From NCBI RefSeq assembly GCF_012955605.1, contig NZ_CP052135.1, positions 1,771,469-1,835,468 on the forward strand: a stretch of 64,000 nucleotides of DNA, in the 5' to 3' direction. The notes below the pieces were generated by a model, which saw nothing but the letters and a program-made list of their open reading frames with translations, searched no databases and had not been told where the DNA came from. Origin of the DNA: Bacillus fonticola (GTDB lineage Bacteria; Bacillota; Bacilli; Bacillales; JC228). The position numbers and the translations under genes were made by a program. Shown here one piece after another: positions 54,798 to 62,998 of the stretch. Within the stretch, counting starts at the first letter, position 1. Every line of letters begins with the position of its first letter.

Positions 54798-55304
54798 TTA
54801 CACCCTTTCTCTAGGTTGTGGTGCCCCGAAATGAAGGAACCCATCTACTATTTTGTAGTCGTACACATCCAATGGTGCAGTTGGTGGTGTGCCCGGGACG
54901 TTGACCCCATTTTTATAATACCGACCAGCGTGACACGGACAAAAAAACTGGTTTGGGTATTCTTCATTTGAATTCCAGTCAACAATACACCCTAGGTGCT
55001 TACAAATAGGAGACATCGCTAAAAGCTCACCGTTTTCCTGTTTATACACCCAAGCAGTTTCAGTCACTTGACTTTCGTACCAAGCATCTTTTTGGTTGTA
55101 ACTAAAGTCGACACGAGTCGGCTCGGTACCAATGTCTTCAACTTTTGCTTCGGTCGGGATGTAATCGCTCTCACCAGTTGCTTTTAAAACTGGATCGACA
55201 GCGAAGCGAACCATAGGCATCATAATCGATGCAGCCATGAATCCACCGACACCTGTCAGAGTATAGCTGAGGAATTGGCGTCTTGACACACGATGCTTGC
55301 TCAT
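54798..55304 (-). CDS. qcrA: Menaquinol:cytochrome c reductase, Rieske iron-sulfur subunit QcrA
   Basis: Carries the Rieske [2Fe-2S] cluster. The N-terminal twin-Arg-like segment VSRRQFLSYTLTGVGGFMAA serves as membrane anchor and Tat signal. Cluster motifs are CKHLGC and CPCHAG. Length is 168 aa. ATG 55304 has GGGGGG 6 nt upstream; the longer open frame is not needed. First gene of qcrABC. Confidence 0.96.
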   Translation of the reverse strand: MSKHRVSRRQFLSYTLTGVGGFMAASIMMPMVRFAVDPVLKATGESDYIPTEAKVEDIGTEPTRVDFSYNQKDAWYESQVTETAWVYKQENGELLAMSPICKHLGCIVDWNSNEEYPNQFFCPCHAGRYYKNGVNVPGTPPTAPLDVYDYKIVDGFLHFGAPQPRERV

Positions 55305-55426
55305 GTCTTTCCCCCCTCTACCGTAAAGTACGTCCCCTTGGACGATTATGAACACTTATGAAACTAGGACAACATAATGATATATCAAACCTATGGCAAG
55401 GTCAATAATCGTTCTGACGGTCTTTA

Positions 55427-55855
55427 TTATGTATTCCAATGTTTCACGAGCGCTTGTAATAATTGTTGGACTTGATCACCTGCGAGTTTTTGCTTATAGG
55501 TTTCGTCCATGGTTTCTAGAGGAATATCTGGAACTCCTAAACGTAATGCACTTCCATCGATCGACATGCCTTTTGCCCCTAAATAGGCTACGTGTGAAAA
55601 TCCAACTTTTTTTAAGTTTCCAGTCCAGTGTGCTATGACTGGAGTCTGGTCTTCAAAGTAAGTAACAGGAGGAAATAACATAATGCGTCCTTTCAATTGC
55701 TTCTCCAACCCATACGAGACCATTTGTACGTACTCTGCATGAGCAGCTGATGGCACGGGAGTATTCGGGTTCAATTGAATCATAGGGACAATTGCTGTAT
55801 CTACGTACTCTCCAGTGTCCTGAAATGCCAAGGCATCCTTTGCTTCCCAACGCAA
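55427..55855 (-). CDS. ypiF: YpiF family protein (DUF2487)
   Basis: A 142-residue soluble protein. RWEAKDALAFQDTGEYVDTA and MIQLNPNTPVP near the start, and MLFPPVTYFEDQTPVIAHWT in the middle are characteristic of YpiF. The start is TTG 55855 behind AGGAGGTG; upstream in-frame ATGs give a longer protein without a ribosome site. It lies before qcrA, as in B. subtilis. Function unknown. Confidence 0.86.
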   Translation of the reverse strand: MRWEAKDALAFQDTGEYVDTAIVPMIQLNPNTPVPSAAHAEYVQMVSYGLEKQLKGRIMLFPPVTYFEDQTPVIAHWTGNLKKVGFSHVAYLGAKGMSIDGSALRLGVPDIPLETMDETYKQKLAGDQVQQLLQALVKHWNT

Positions 55856-56002
55856 CAGAATGCACCTCCTTTGCTCTCGTACTCCCATCATACCAGACTG
55901 TACTCATGAAAAATTGAACGTTCCGTGAACAGTACTAGTATGAGCATTATCCATCATAAAAAAACGTAAAAGTACATATTGTACTGATCTGTAAGGTTAA
56001 AA

Positions 56003-56036
56003 CATGCAAAAAGGTAGCCGCAGTGGGCTACCTTTT
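56003..56036 (-). terminator. Terminator of the NIR/SIR-like gene
   Basis: On the minus strand AAAAGGTAGCC and GGCTACCTTTT form an 11-bp stem with a 6-nt loop, ending in a T-run. It lies about 30 bp after the stop of the gene at 56068. Confidence 0.88.
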
Positions 56037-56067
56037 AATTTTCCATTATATGGAATCATTCATCCAG

Positions 56068-56703
56068 TTAGCTCATTTCGTTTAAATCAATTTGTGCTTT
56101 AATCGTGTCTACACTATACCGCTTTACAAATTTGGGGAATGGTTCTCTCTTTTTCCCTTGTTCAGCATAAAGATCGATAAGTTGGTCAACAACACGGTAT
56201 AACTGGTCTGGTACAAGGGATTCGAACAATAACTCTCCAACCTTTGCGTCTTTTCCCTTTGACTTACCTCCTACGTACACATTGTAAGTGTCCCTTATCT
56301 TCATGACTCCAATGTCATTAATCAACGGTTCACCACAACCGATCGGGCAGCCCGTATAGGCAGGTTTAAGAGTAAATGGTACTTCTCTTCTTGCCATTCG
56401 TTGATTGAGCTCTTTCGCAACTGGCATGCCCTCTTGTTCTTCCCCTTTACAGAAGTTACATGTTCTCAAGCTTTTCACATAATTTCCAACAGGATAACAG
56501 TGCAATCCTACTTTTTCAAGCTCTTCTACAATGGATTCTAGGTCTTGTTCTAGTACTTCTAAATAAAGTTGTTGAAATGTAGTGAGCTCCAGTTCATCAT
56601 CTTCGTCCATATATTTAGCTAAAGTAAGAAGTTGTGAAGGTTTTAGTTTCGCACCAAAGTCGATCCCACCATTTACCGCTATTTTAACTTTTTTATTTGT
56701 CAT
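56068..56703 (-). CDS. Small nitrite/sulfite reductase-like (NIR/SIR) protein
   Basis: A 211-residue stand-alone half-domain of the sirohaem/[4Fe-4S] reductase family. TGCPIGCGEPLINDIGVM matches the second cluster motif of sulfite/nitrite reductases (usually SGCPNSCG..IADIG). The first cysteine motif is CNFC (in LRTCNFCKGEEQEGMPVA), closer than the usual C-x5-C. The N-terminal half (GAKLKPSQLLTLAKYMDEDD, ELELTTFQQLYLEVLEQDL) resembles the ferredoxin-like half domain. It is too small to be a complete reductase. It follows copZ on the same strand; its role there is unknown. Confidence 0.75.
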   Translation of the reverse strand: MTNKKVKIAVNGGIDFGAKLKPSQLLTLAKYMDEDDELELTTFQQLYLEVLEQDLESIVEELEKVGLHCYPVGNYVKSLRTCNFCKGEEQEGMPVAKELNQRMARREVPFTLKPAYTGCPIGCGEPLINDIGVMKIRDTYNVYVGGKSKGKDAKVGELLFESLVPDQLYRVVDQLIDLYAEQGKKREPFPKFVKRYSVDTIKAQIDLNEMS

Positions 56704-56817
56704 TGTATCATCCCCACTACATATTAATGGCTTAAATGAACCCTATTCTCCATGTATTTACGTAGCACATAAAAACAGAACGCGCTGTAATAACAAGACA
56801 CGTCCCGTTAAGTGGAT

Positions 56818-57027
56818 TCATTCCTTTACGTCATAGCCTTGATCATCAATTGTTTCTTTGATTTTATTTAAAGAGACAGACGCAGAATCGAATTGGACAC
56901 TTACTTTTCCATTTTCAAGATCAACAGCAACATTTTGTACACCTGTCAACTCTCCAACACTGCCTTCAATTGATTTTACGCAATGGCCACAAGACATACC
57001 TTCAACATGCAAAGTCACATTTTCCAT
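56818..57027 (-). CDS. copZ: Copper chaperone CopZ
   Basis: A 69-residue HMA-fold metallochaperone that carries Cu(I) to CopA or CsoR. The metal motif is MSCGHC in HVEGMSCGHCVKSIEG. Start ATG 57027 follows a G-rich site; an upstream in-frame ATG at 57042 lacks one. It directly follows csoR. Confidence 0.95.
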   Translation of the reverse strand: MENVTLHVEGMSCGHCVKSIEGSVGELTGVQNVAVDLENGKVSVQFDSASVSLNKIKETIDDQGYDVKE

Positions 57028-57041
57028 CGTCCATACCCCCA

Positions 57042-57386
57042 TTATTTTTTCATTAATTTTTGGACAGTTATAAGAACCTCATCAAGAACCTCAAGGTCTC
57101 CTTCTTGAATTCTTTCCACCAAACAGGTTTTCAAGTGACCTTCAAGAAGTATTTTAGCTACGCTGTTTAAAGCGGATTGAGTTGCAGCAATTTGAGTGAT
57201 TACATCATCACAGTAGGTATCTTTTTCAATTAAGCCTTTAATCCCGCGAATTTGTCCTTCAACGCGGTTTAACCGAGTGACCAAGTTTTTTTTCACTTTA
57301 TCTGAGTGTTGGCTCTTCCTATCATTCATTTCGACTAAACAACAGTCATCTGCCATTATTTCATCATTTACTACTAAAGACATCAT
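57042..57386 (-). CDS. csoR: Copper-sensing transcriptional repressor CsoR
   Basis: All-helical repressor released from DNA by Cu(I). The Cys-His-Cys copper site is present: C59 in DTYCDDVI, H84 and C88 in LEGHLKTCLV. RLNRVEGQIRGIKGLIEKDT is the family signature. The N-terminus is extended and has an extra Cys-Cys pair (ADDCCLVEMND). Two adjacent ATG codons (57386, 57383) share GGGAGG. Its promoter carries a palindromic operator. Confidence 0.95.
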   Translation of the reverse strand: MMSLVVNDEIMADDCCLVEMNDRKSQHSDKVKKNLVTRLNRVEGQIRGIKGLIEKDTYCDDVITQIAATQSALNSVAKILLEGHLKTCLVERIQEGDLEVLDEVLITVQKLMKK

Positions 57387-57406
57387 ATCGCCTCCCTCGG
57401 AACTAT

Positions 57407-57436
57407 ATTATACCATACCCTCATATGGTATGTAAA
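57407..57436 (-). promoter_or_regulatory. csoR promoter with operator in the spacer
   Basis: On the minus strand TTTACA (57431-57436), 18 bp, TATAAT (57407-57412). The spacer holds ATACCATA and its exact complement TATGGTAT six bases apart (57410-57431). This fits autorepression by CsoR. Confidence 0.8.
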
Positions 57437-57497
57437 GCTAAGTTAAACGTTTCATCTGAATTTATAAAAGGCGTAGAACCGGTATAGAGGTTCTGAT

Positions 57498-57531
57498 AAA
57501 TATGGAGGCGATGCCTTCAAAGACATCGCCT
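57498..57531 (-). terminator. Terminator of copA
   Basis: On the minus strand AGGCGATG and CATCGCCT form a perfect 8-bp stem around a 10-nt loop, beginning about 13 bp after the copA stop. The following tract (CCATATTTATC) is only moderately T-rich. Confidence 0.65.
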
Positions 57532-57543
57532 TCTATATGACTC

Positions 57544-59970
57544 CTATCGAACAGGTTTCCAACGGCGCAAGAATAACGTGTTTCCTACAACGGATACAGA
57601 ACTGAATGCCATAGCTCCACCAGCAAGAATTGGATTGAGCAGACCGATAGCTGCAACCGGAATTAGGATGACATTATATGCAAATGCCCAGAACAGGTTT
57701 TGGCGAATTTTTCGCATCGTTGTTTTGGACAAACTAATGATGTCGACAATTCCCGTTAAATCGCCACGCATTAATGTAATGTCAGCCGCCTCAATGGCTA
57801 CGTCAGTTCCTGTACCAATCGCAATACCGACATCAGCAGCAGCCAGTGCAGGGGCGTCATTGATACCATCTCCAACCATAGCGACAACTTTGCCTTCTTG
57901 CTTTAACTTTTCGACCTCAGCAGATTTGTCTTCTGGCAAAACTTCCGCGAGTACCCGATCCACACCGACTTGCTTAGCAATAGCCTCTGCCGTAAGTCGG
58001 TTATCCCCAGTGATCATAATCACTTCAATATCCATTTGCTTCAATCGTTTAATCGCTTCAGCTGATGTTTCTTTCACAGTATCCGCCACAGCGATGATGC
58101 TAGCAAGACTGCCTTCAACAGCCATAAGCATCGCCGTTTTTCCCTCGCCCTCAAGTTCTTCCATCCGACTAAGCGCATCGTTTATTTCTACATTATTTTT
58201 AGCCATTAGTTTTTTGTTCCCAATCAACACCAATTGATCATTAATTTCGACTTGAATCCCGTGTCCGGGTATGGCGTTGAAGTTTTTGCTATCCTGAAGC
58301 TGTAAGCCCTTGTCTTTTGCTCCCTTAACAATTGCCTCTCCAAGCGGATGTTCAGAGCCCTTTTCAGCTGTGGCAGCCAATTGCAGCAGTTCATCTTCTG
58401 AATAATTTCCGTAAGTGACGATATCCGTTACATTAGGTTCACCTTTTGTAATCGTCCCCGTCTTATCTAGGACCACGGTTGTCACACGCTGTGATTTTTG
58501 TAGGTGTTCAGCGCCTTTAATCAAAAGGCCATTTTCAGCGCCTTTCCCCGTTCCCACCATAACCGCTGTTGGAGTAGCTAATCCTAACGCACATGGACAC
58601 GCGATCACAAGCACGGCGATTGCACTAACCAATGCAGGGGTGAATCCTGCTAGGAAGAAAGTAATACCGAATGTAGCCAATGCAATGACAATAACAATAG
58701 GCACAAACACACCAGAAATTTTGTCCACAAGGTGCTGGATCGGCGCCTTAGATCCTTGAGCTTCTTCAACAAGCTTGACGATCTGGGATAGTGCCGTATC
58801 TTTTCCGACCTTTGTTGCTTTGAATGTAAAGGAGCCATGTTTATTTACTGTCGCACCAATTACTGTGTCACCCGTTTTTTTGTTAACAGGCATACTTTCT
58901 CCAGTTAACATAGACTCATCTACTGTTGTACTGCCTTCAATAATTTCTCCATCGACTGGAATCTTTTCGCCAGAACGAACAAATATCACGTCACCCGTCA
59001 CAACCTCTTCGAGTGGTATATCCATTTCTTCCCCATCTCTAATGACACGAGCTGTTTTTGCTTGAAGTCCCATCAATGTTTTAATCGCTTCGGATGTTTG
59101 CCCTTTTGCTCTTGTTTCAAGTAACTTCCCTAAAACAATCAACGTCATCACGATTGCAGCGGCTTCGTAGTAAAGGAATTGTCCGGTTCCCATAATGGTA
59201 ACGATCAAACTATAGAAATACGCCGCTGATGTTCCTAGTACTACAAGAACAGCCATGTTGGCACTGCCACCGCGAACAGCGTTGTATGCATCCCGGTAGT
59301 AATGGCCACCTACATAAAATTGGACGGGCGTGGCGAGTAAAAATTGAACCCAAGGATTCATGTGGAAAAACCCACCATTTCCATATTCCATTGCAAAATC
59401 TGATACCATCTGTACTAAGAAAAAGAATGATAAAACTGCACCAACTGTGAATTTTGTTTTCTGAGTCTTATACGCTTTTTCTCTGGCACTTCGTTCATAA
59501 TCCCCATCGGCATCCCCTATTGTTTTTGCGTCATAACCTGCTTTTTTTACTGCGGCAATCAATTGATCTACATGGGTATTGCCAGGAATAAACTCGACGT
59601 TCGCTTTCTCCGTTGCTAGATTGACCGTCGCACTCGTTACTCCTTCAACCTTGTTTAACACTTTTTCAATTCGTGTTGCACACGCCGCACATGTCATGCC
59701 AATAAGGTTCAGCTTCACCTTTTCTTCCTGAACGCCATATCCAGTCTTTTTAACTTTTGCAATTATATCTTCAACTGATGCCTCGGAAGGATTATACGTA
59801 ACCGACGCTTTTTCCGTAGCTAAATTGACATTTGCTTTTTGAATCCCTGGTACTTTAGCAATGTTTTTTTCAATTCGTGTTGCACACGCCGCGCAAGTCA
59901 TACCAGTAATGTTCAAGCTGACATTTTCAGCTGATTCGGGCTGTACCTTTGCATTTGACTGAGCTCCCAT
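57544..59970 (-). CDS. copA: Copper-exporting P-type ATPase CopA
   Basis: A P1B-type ATPase that pumps Cu(I) out of the cell. Two N-terminal HMA domains each have [12 protein letters not shown] (residues ~22 and ~90). The membrane copper site is [12 protein letters not shown]. The phosphorylation motif is [13 protein letters not shown] the actuator loop, and [20 protein letters not shown] the hinge motif. Length is 808 aa, normal for Bacillus CopA. AGGAGG precedes the ATG. It has its own CsoR-type promoter 160 bp upstream. Confidence 0.97.
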   Translation of the reverse strand: MGAQSNAKVQPESAENVSLNITGMTCAACATRIEKNIAKVPGIQKANVNLATEKASVTYNPSEASVEDIIAKVKKTGYGVQEEKVKLNLIGMTCAACATRIEKVLNKVEGVTSATVNLATEKANVEFIPGNTHVDQLIAAVKKAGYDAKTIGDADGDYERSAREKAYKTQKTKFTVGAVLSFFFLVQMVSDFAMEYGNGGFFHMNPWVQFLLATPVQFYVGGHYYRDAYNAVRGGSANMAVLVVLGTSAAYFYSLIVTIMGTGQFLYYEAAAIVMTLIVLGKLLETRAKGQTSEAIKTLMGLQAKTARVIRDGEEMDIPLEEVVTGDVIFVRSGEKIPVDGEIIEGSTTVDESMLTGESMPVNKKTGDTVIGATVNKHGSFTFKATKVGKDTALSQIVKLVEEAQGSKAPIQHLVDKISGVFVPIVIVIALATFGITFFLAGFTPALVSAIAVLVIACPCALGLATPTAVMVGTGKGAENGLLIKGAEHLQKSQRVTTVVLDKTGTITKGEPNVTDIVTYGNYSEDELLQLAATAEKGSEHPLGEAIVKGAKDKGLQLQDSKNFNAIPGHGIQVEINDQLVLIGNKKLMAKNNVEINDALSRMEELEGEGKTAMLMAVEGSLASIIAVADTVKETSAEAIKRLKQMDIEVIMITGDNRLTAEAIAKQVGVDRVLAEVLPEDKSAEVEKLKQEGKVVAMVGDGINDAPALAAADVGIAIGTGTDVAIEAADITLMRGDLTGIVDIISLSKTTMRKIRQNLFWAFAYNVILIPVAAIGLLNPILAGGAMAFSSVSVVGNTLFLRRWKPVR

Positions 59971-60075
59971 GCTCTATTCCCTCCTACATATATATCCCAC
60001 GACTTCATCTAATCGGCAAACGTTAGTCGCGGATCATATATTTTAATTGTATCACTCACATCTAAAACCTATTCT

Positions 60076-60092
60076 ATACCTGTATAAGGTAT
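60076..60092. promoter_or_regulatory. Inverted repeat in the copA leader
   Basis: ATACCT, five bases, AGGTAT: a perfect 6-bp inverted repeat about 110 bp before the copA start and downstream of its promoter. It differs from the CsoR-type site at 60138-60155. It may be a second operator; the protein is unknown. Confidence 0.4.
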
Positions 60093-60131
60093 TTTTCTTT
60101 GCGTCCGTTCGTTTCTCCCTCCTCGTTATTC

Positions 60132-60161
60132 ATTATAGTATACCCCCGTACCCCATGTAAA
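60132..60161 (-). promoter_or_regulatory. copA promoter with CsoR-type operator
   Basis: On the minus strand TTTACA (60156-60161), 18 bp, TATAAT (60132-60137). The spacer contains GGGGTACGGGGGTATAC, close to the G-rich CsoR operator of the B. subtilis copZA promoter. Hexamers and spacing are the same as in the csoR promoter at 57407-57436. The other DNA in the 348-bp copA/coat gene gap shows no gene. Confidence 0.8.
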
Positions 60162-60318
60162 GTGAAACGAATATTTTTTCGCATGTTGTTATTTACATCG
60201 GTAGTAGTGACACAACGTGTTTGCTTTCCTCTAGAACCAGGAGTCACCTAAAAAAACATTATTGACCTACATAATTCTTCATTCACGTAACAATACTAGC
60301 ATTGAAAGGAGTGGTTAC

Positions 60319-60891
60319 ATGCTTCCAGCTATAGATGTTGGGTTAATGGACAATCACCTGTCAGCTCACGAAGGCATTGTGAGCAGGCTACAACTTTATT
60401 TAAAAATTGCTAAAGACAGAAACGTTACACAAGTCTTGGAAAAACAGTTACAGGTAATGAAAAACCATGTGGTGGTGATGAATCAACTTCTGAATCCAAG
60501 TCAACAAGGTCAAGTTGTTTTACCTCCAATCCCTCAAACTACTGGAGATAATGGTACAGAGGCACCTGTAAACGCTGGAATCCAGATAGAAGATCGTCAC
60601 ATCACCTTAGATGCGCACTCTACAGCGAATGCAATGGCAAACGATAATTTCATCTCTGCTTCCGCTATGAAAAACCCCGTTGTGAAAAAAATTCACTCGG
60701 AAATGGCGTTACAGCAAGAAGCCATCGCAAAGATGTATAATCAAATTCTGGAGACTAACGGATGGGTTAAATCTTCAATGGCAAAACAACAAGAGCAAAT
60801 CGATACTGCCAACTATTATAGTAACATTCCAGGCACCCACAAGATGACGGATCAAACTCATTTCAATCACCAAAATTACGAACAGCAGTAG
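60319..60891 (+). CDS. CotF-like spore coat protein
   Basis: A 190-residue protein. LPAIDVGLMDNHLSAHEGIV with RLQLYLKIAKDRNV near the start, and SAMKNPVVKKIHSEMALQQE followed by MYNQILETNGW near the end resemble the helical spore coat proteins of the CotF type in Bacillus. The middle is Gln/Pro/Asn-rich. AAAGGAG precedes the ATG at 60319; nineteen open codons upstream are not used. Divergent from copA and followed by a strong terminator. Family assignment is from memory of the pattern and is moderate. Confidence 0.65.
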   Translation: MLPAIDVGLMDNHLSAHEGIVSRLQLYLKIAKDRNVTQVLEKQLQVMKNHVVVMNQLLNPSQQGQVVLPPIPQTTGDNGTEAPVNAGIQIEDRHITLDAHSTANAMANDNFISASAMKNPVVKKIHSEMALQQEAIAKMYNQILETNGWVKSSMAKQQEQIDTANYYSNIPGTHKMTDQTHFNHQNYEQQ

Positions 60892-60903
60892 AACGAAAAA
60901 TAA

Positions 60904-60929
60904 AGCCGTCCTTTGTGACGGTTTTTTTG
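60904..60929 (+). terminator. Terminator of the coat protein gene
   Basis: CCGTC and GACGG with flanking pairs form a stem around CTTTGT, followed by seven T. It begins about 13 bp after the stop codon. Confidence 0.88.
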
Positions 60930-60974
60930 ATTTCAACTTCATACTATACCCGATCGAGTTGTTCGTACTCCACC

Positions 60975-61011
60975 AAAATAAGCTTGCAAATATTTCATTT
61001 GCAAGCTTACC
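60975..61011 (-). terminator. Terminator of ypiAB
   Basis: A perfect 13-bp inverted repeat, TAAGCTTGCAAAT and ATTTGCAAGCTTA (60981-60993, 60999-61011), followed on the minus strand by TTTTGG. It lies about 95 bp after the ypiB stop. Confidence 0.7.
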
Positions 61012-61104
61012 GGAAGTTCATTGGCTAAAAATGGGGGTAAAATGAGTGTATTCATTCATTCCTCTATGTGTCATCAAGGGTATATTTAATGAACAGACAC
61101 CCAC

Positions 61105-61659
61105 TTACTTCACGTTTTCTGTAAGCAATTTTTGCAAAGCAGCACTTAAAAGATAAAAATTTTCAGTGTCGCCCCTGTCTAAAGCTGTGTCAATTTCGTT
61201 ACGTAATCGCTCACTTTGAAATTGAATGAGACTATGCTGCAACATATCTTCTATTAAAGCGTGGTCTTTCTCCGTCAACTCAATAGGGACAGGCGCATGT
61301 GGATTTTCTTCGAGAACAAGAGCATATTGTGCATTCGTTTTCCGACCATAAAAGTTTAGTTGAATGTATAAGTCTTCCTCCCTGTTCAAACGTATATCAT
61401 GAAATGATTTCTCTGCATCCGTCGTCATAACGTGCTGCTTGTAAAACTTAAAAGGCGTGTCATCTACACAATGGGTTGACATGTAGATGCCACGGGGACA
61501 TCGCTCACACGACTCAACAAAATGCACTTTTCCCATGAGTTGATCGTGACTCATTAAATAGTTTAATATCCACACACATTCCCTACGCTTTAATTGATAA
61601 TGATTTAAAAACCAACGAATAAACTCTTTCTTCTCATTTACAGACACAGGTGTCGACAT
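61105..61659 (-). CDS. ypiB: UPF0302 family protein YpiB
   Basis: A 184-residue soluble protein. [20 protein letters not shown], then [20 protein letters not shown] with [12 protein letters not shown], and the C-terminal [20 protein letters not shown] (the short UPF0302 C-terminal motif) identify YpiB. Function unknown. It follows ypiA after 91 bp, as in B. subtilis. Confidence 0.92.
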   Translation of the reverse strand: MSTPVSVNEKKEFIRWFLNHYQLKRRECVWILNYLMSHDQLMGKVHFVESCERCPRGIYMSTHCVDDTPFKFYKQHVMTTDAEKSFHDIRLNREEDLYIQLNFYGRKTNAQYALVLEENPHAPVPIELTEKDHALIEDMLQHSLIQFQSERLRNEIDTALDRGDTENFYLLSAALQKLLTENVK

Positions 61660-61750
61660 CCCATTTTCTCCCCTTTTTGATGAGACTCCTACTCCTCCTG
61701 ATCGTTCTCTGCAATTGTTTTTTAGCTTTCTGCTATCAAGATCCCTTGGC

Positions 61751-62998
61751 TTACAATCGCGCTACGATGTCGTTCCATTCTGCATTCGTCGGGTCTGTTT
61801 GTAACAGTAGTTGGAATACTTCTCGGGCTTGCAAATGTTTTCCTTCTTCTAGAAGAAATGATCCGTACTCTTCTAAGTAACTGGGGTATTCTTTACAGAC
61901 AGTATATGCCCTTGTGTAACGGTTTAATGCATCCTCGTATCTCTCAAGTTCTCGTAAGCTCTTGCCAGCATCCCAGTCTAAAAACGAATCTTCCTCTCCG
62001 TCGGCTTCAAAAAGGGCAATCAGCTCTAGTACATCCTCGTATCGCTCTTTGCTAAGGAGAAGAGAGCTTAAAGTTTGCACAGCTTCACCATACTGAGCAT
62101 CGAGCGCAATGGCTTCTCGAAGCCACTTTTCTGCAAGTTGTTCATTTGTCGTCTTTAACGCCAGCTTACCTCCTTGCAAATACAATTCCTTTTGAAAAGA
62201 ATCTTGTGCAATTCCTTTTTCAATTGTTTGTATCGCTTTATCAAGCTGTTCATCAGACTCGTATGCCACTGCCAATTGTCGGTAAGCACCGTGATAACTG
62301 GGGTCCATACTGATGAGCTCTTCTAACTTCGAAATGGCGGTTTGTTTAGAACCAGCCTGGTAGGCACTCACTCCGTATGCGAATAATAGGTCAGGATCGA
62401 CTTCTTTTTGTAACGCTTTTTCAAAGTAAGGTAGCGCTTCTTCAAATTTCCCTGCACCAGCATAGCTTTGGGCAAAACGATTGGATAAAGGAAGCGTCGT
62501 GTCACCTCCAAGCATCTCAGCCATTTCATATGCGTTCGTTGCCTCGGCAAACCGCCCTAACGACGCGTACAATTCTCCGAGAGCAAAAAAGAGTACTGGT
62601 TCCTCTTCATTCATTTGAGATGCCCGTTTCAACTTGCGCTCAGCGACTTCAAACAGCCCTTGACGCTCATATAAGTCAGCCTGAATGAGGAGAGCTTGCG
62701 AAAAAAGATCGGATGAGTCTGGGACCTTTTCTAACAGTGTTAGCGCATCTTCCTCATTGTCTAATTCAATAGATGCTTCTGCTGCCGAGAGCAATAGCTC
62801 TGGTTCTTCCGGAAACGAAACTAATAACACGTTATATAGTTGAATAGCCTCTTCTAAAAAACCTAGTTGGTTAAGGGCGTCAGCTAGCTGTAGTTGGTCT
62901 CCTGGCTCACCATGCTGCGATACCTCTTCGATCATTCGCTTAGCTTTTGTCATCTGCCCTTTTTCTAATTGCTGTATACATTGTTCAACTACCGTCAT
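61751..62998 (-). CDS. ypiA: TPR-repeat protein YpiA
   Basis: A 415-residue protein built almost wholly of tetratricopeptide repeats (for example [60 protein letters not shown]). Such scaffolds mediate protein contacts; the partner is unknown. ATG 62998 ([16 protein letters not shown]) has AGAGGAG about 9 nt upstream, and 29 further open codons upstream overlap the previous gene. Position before ypiB matches B. subtilis. Confidence 0.92.
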   Translation of the reverse strand: MTVVEQCIQQLEKGQMTKAKRMIEEVSQHGEPGDQLQLADALNQLGFLEEAIQLYNVLLVSFPEEPELLLSAAEASIELDNEEDALTLLEKVPDSSDLFSQALLIQADLYERQGLFEVAERKLKRASQMNEEEPVLFFALGELYASLGRFAEATNAYEMAEMLGGDTTLPLSNRFAQSYAGAGKFEEALPYFEKALQKEVDPDLLFAYGVSAYQAGSKQTAISKLEELISMDPSYHGAYRQLAVAYESDEQLDKAIQTIEKGIAQDSFQKELYLQGGKLALKTTNEQLAEKWLREAIALDAQYGEAVQTLSSLLLSKERYEDVLELIALFEADGEEDSFLDWDAGKSLRELERYEDALNRYTRAYTVCKEYPSYLEEYGSFLLEEGKHLQAREVFQLLLQTDPTNAEWNDIVARL

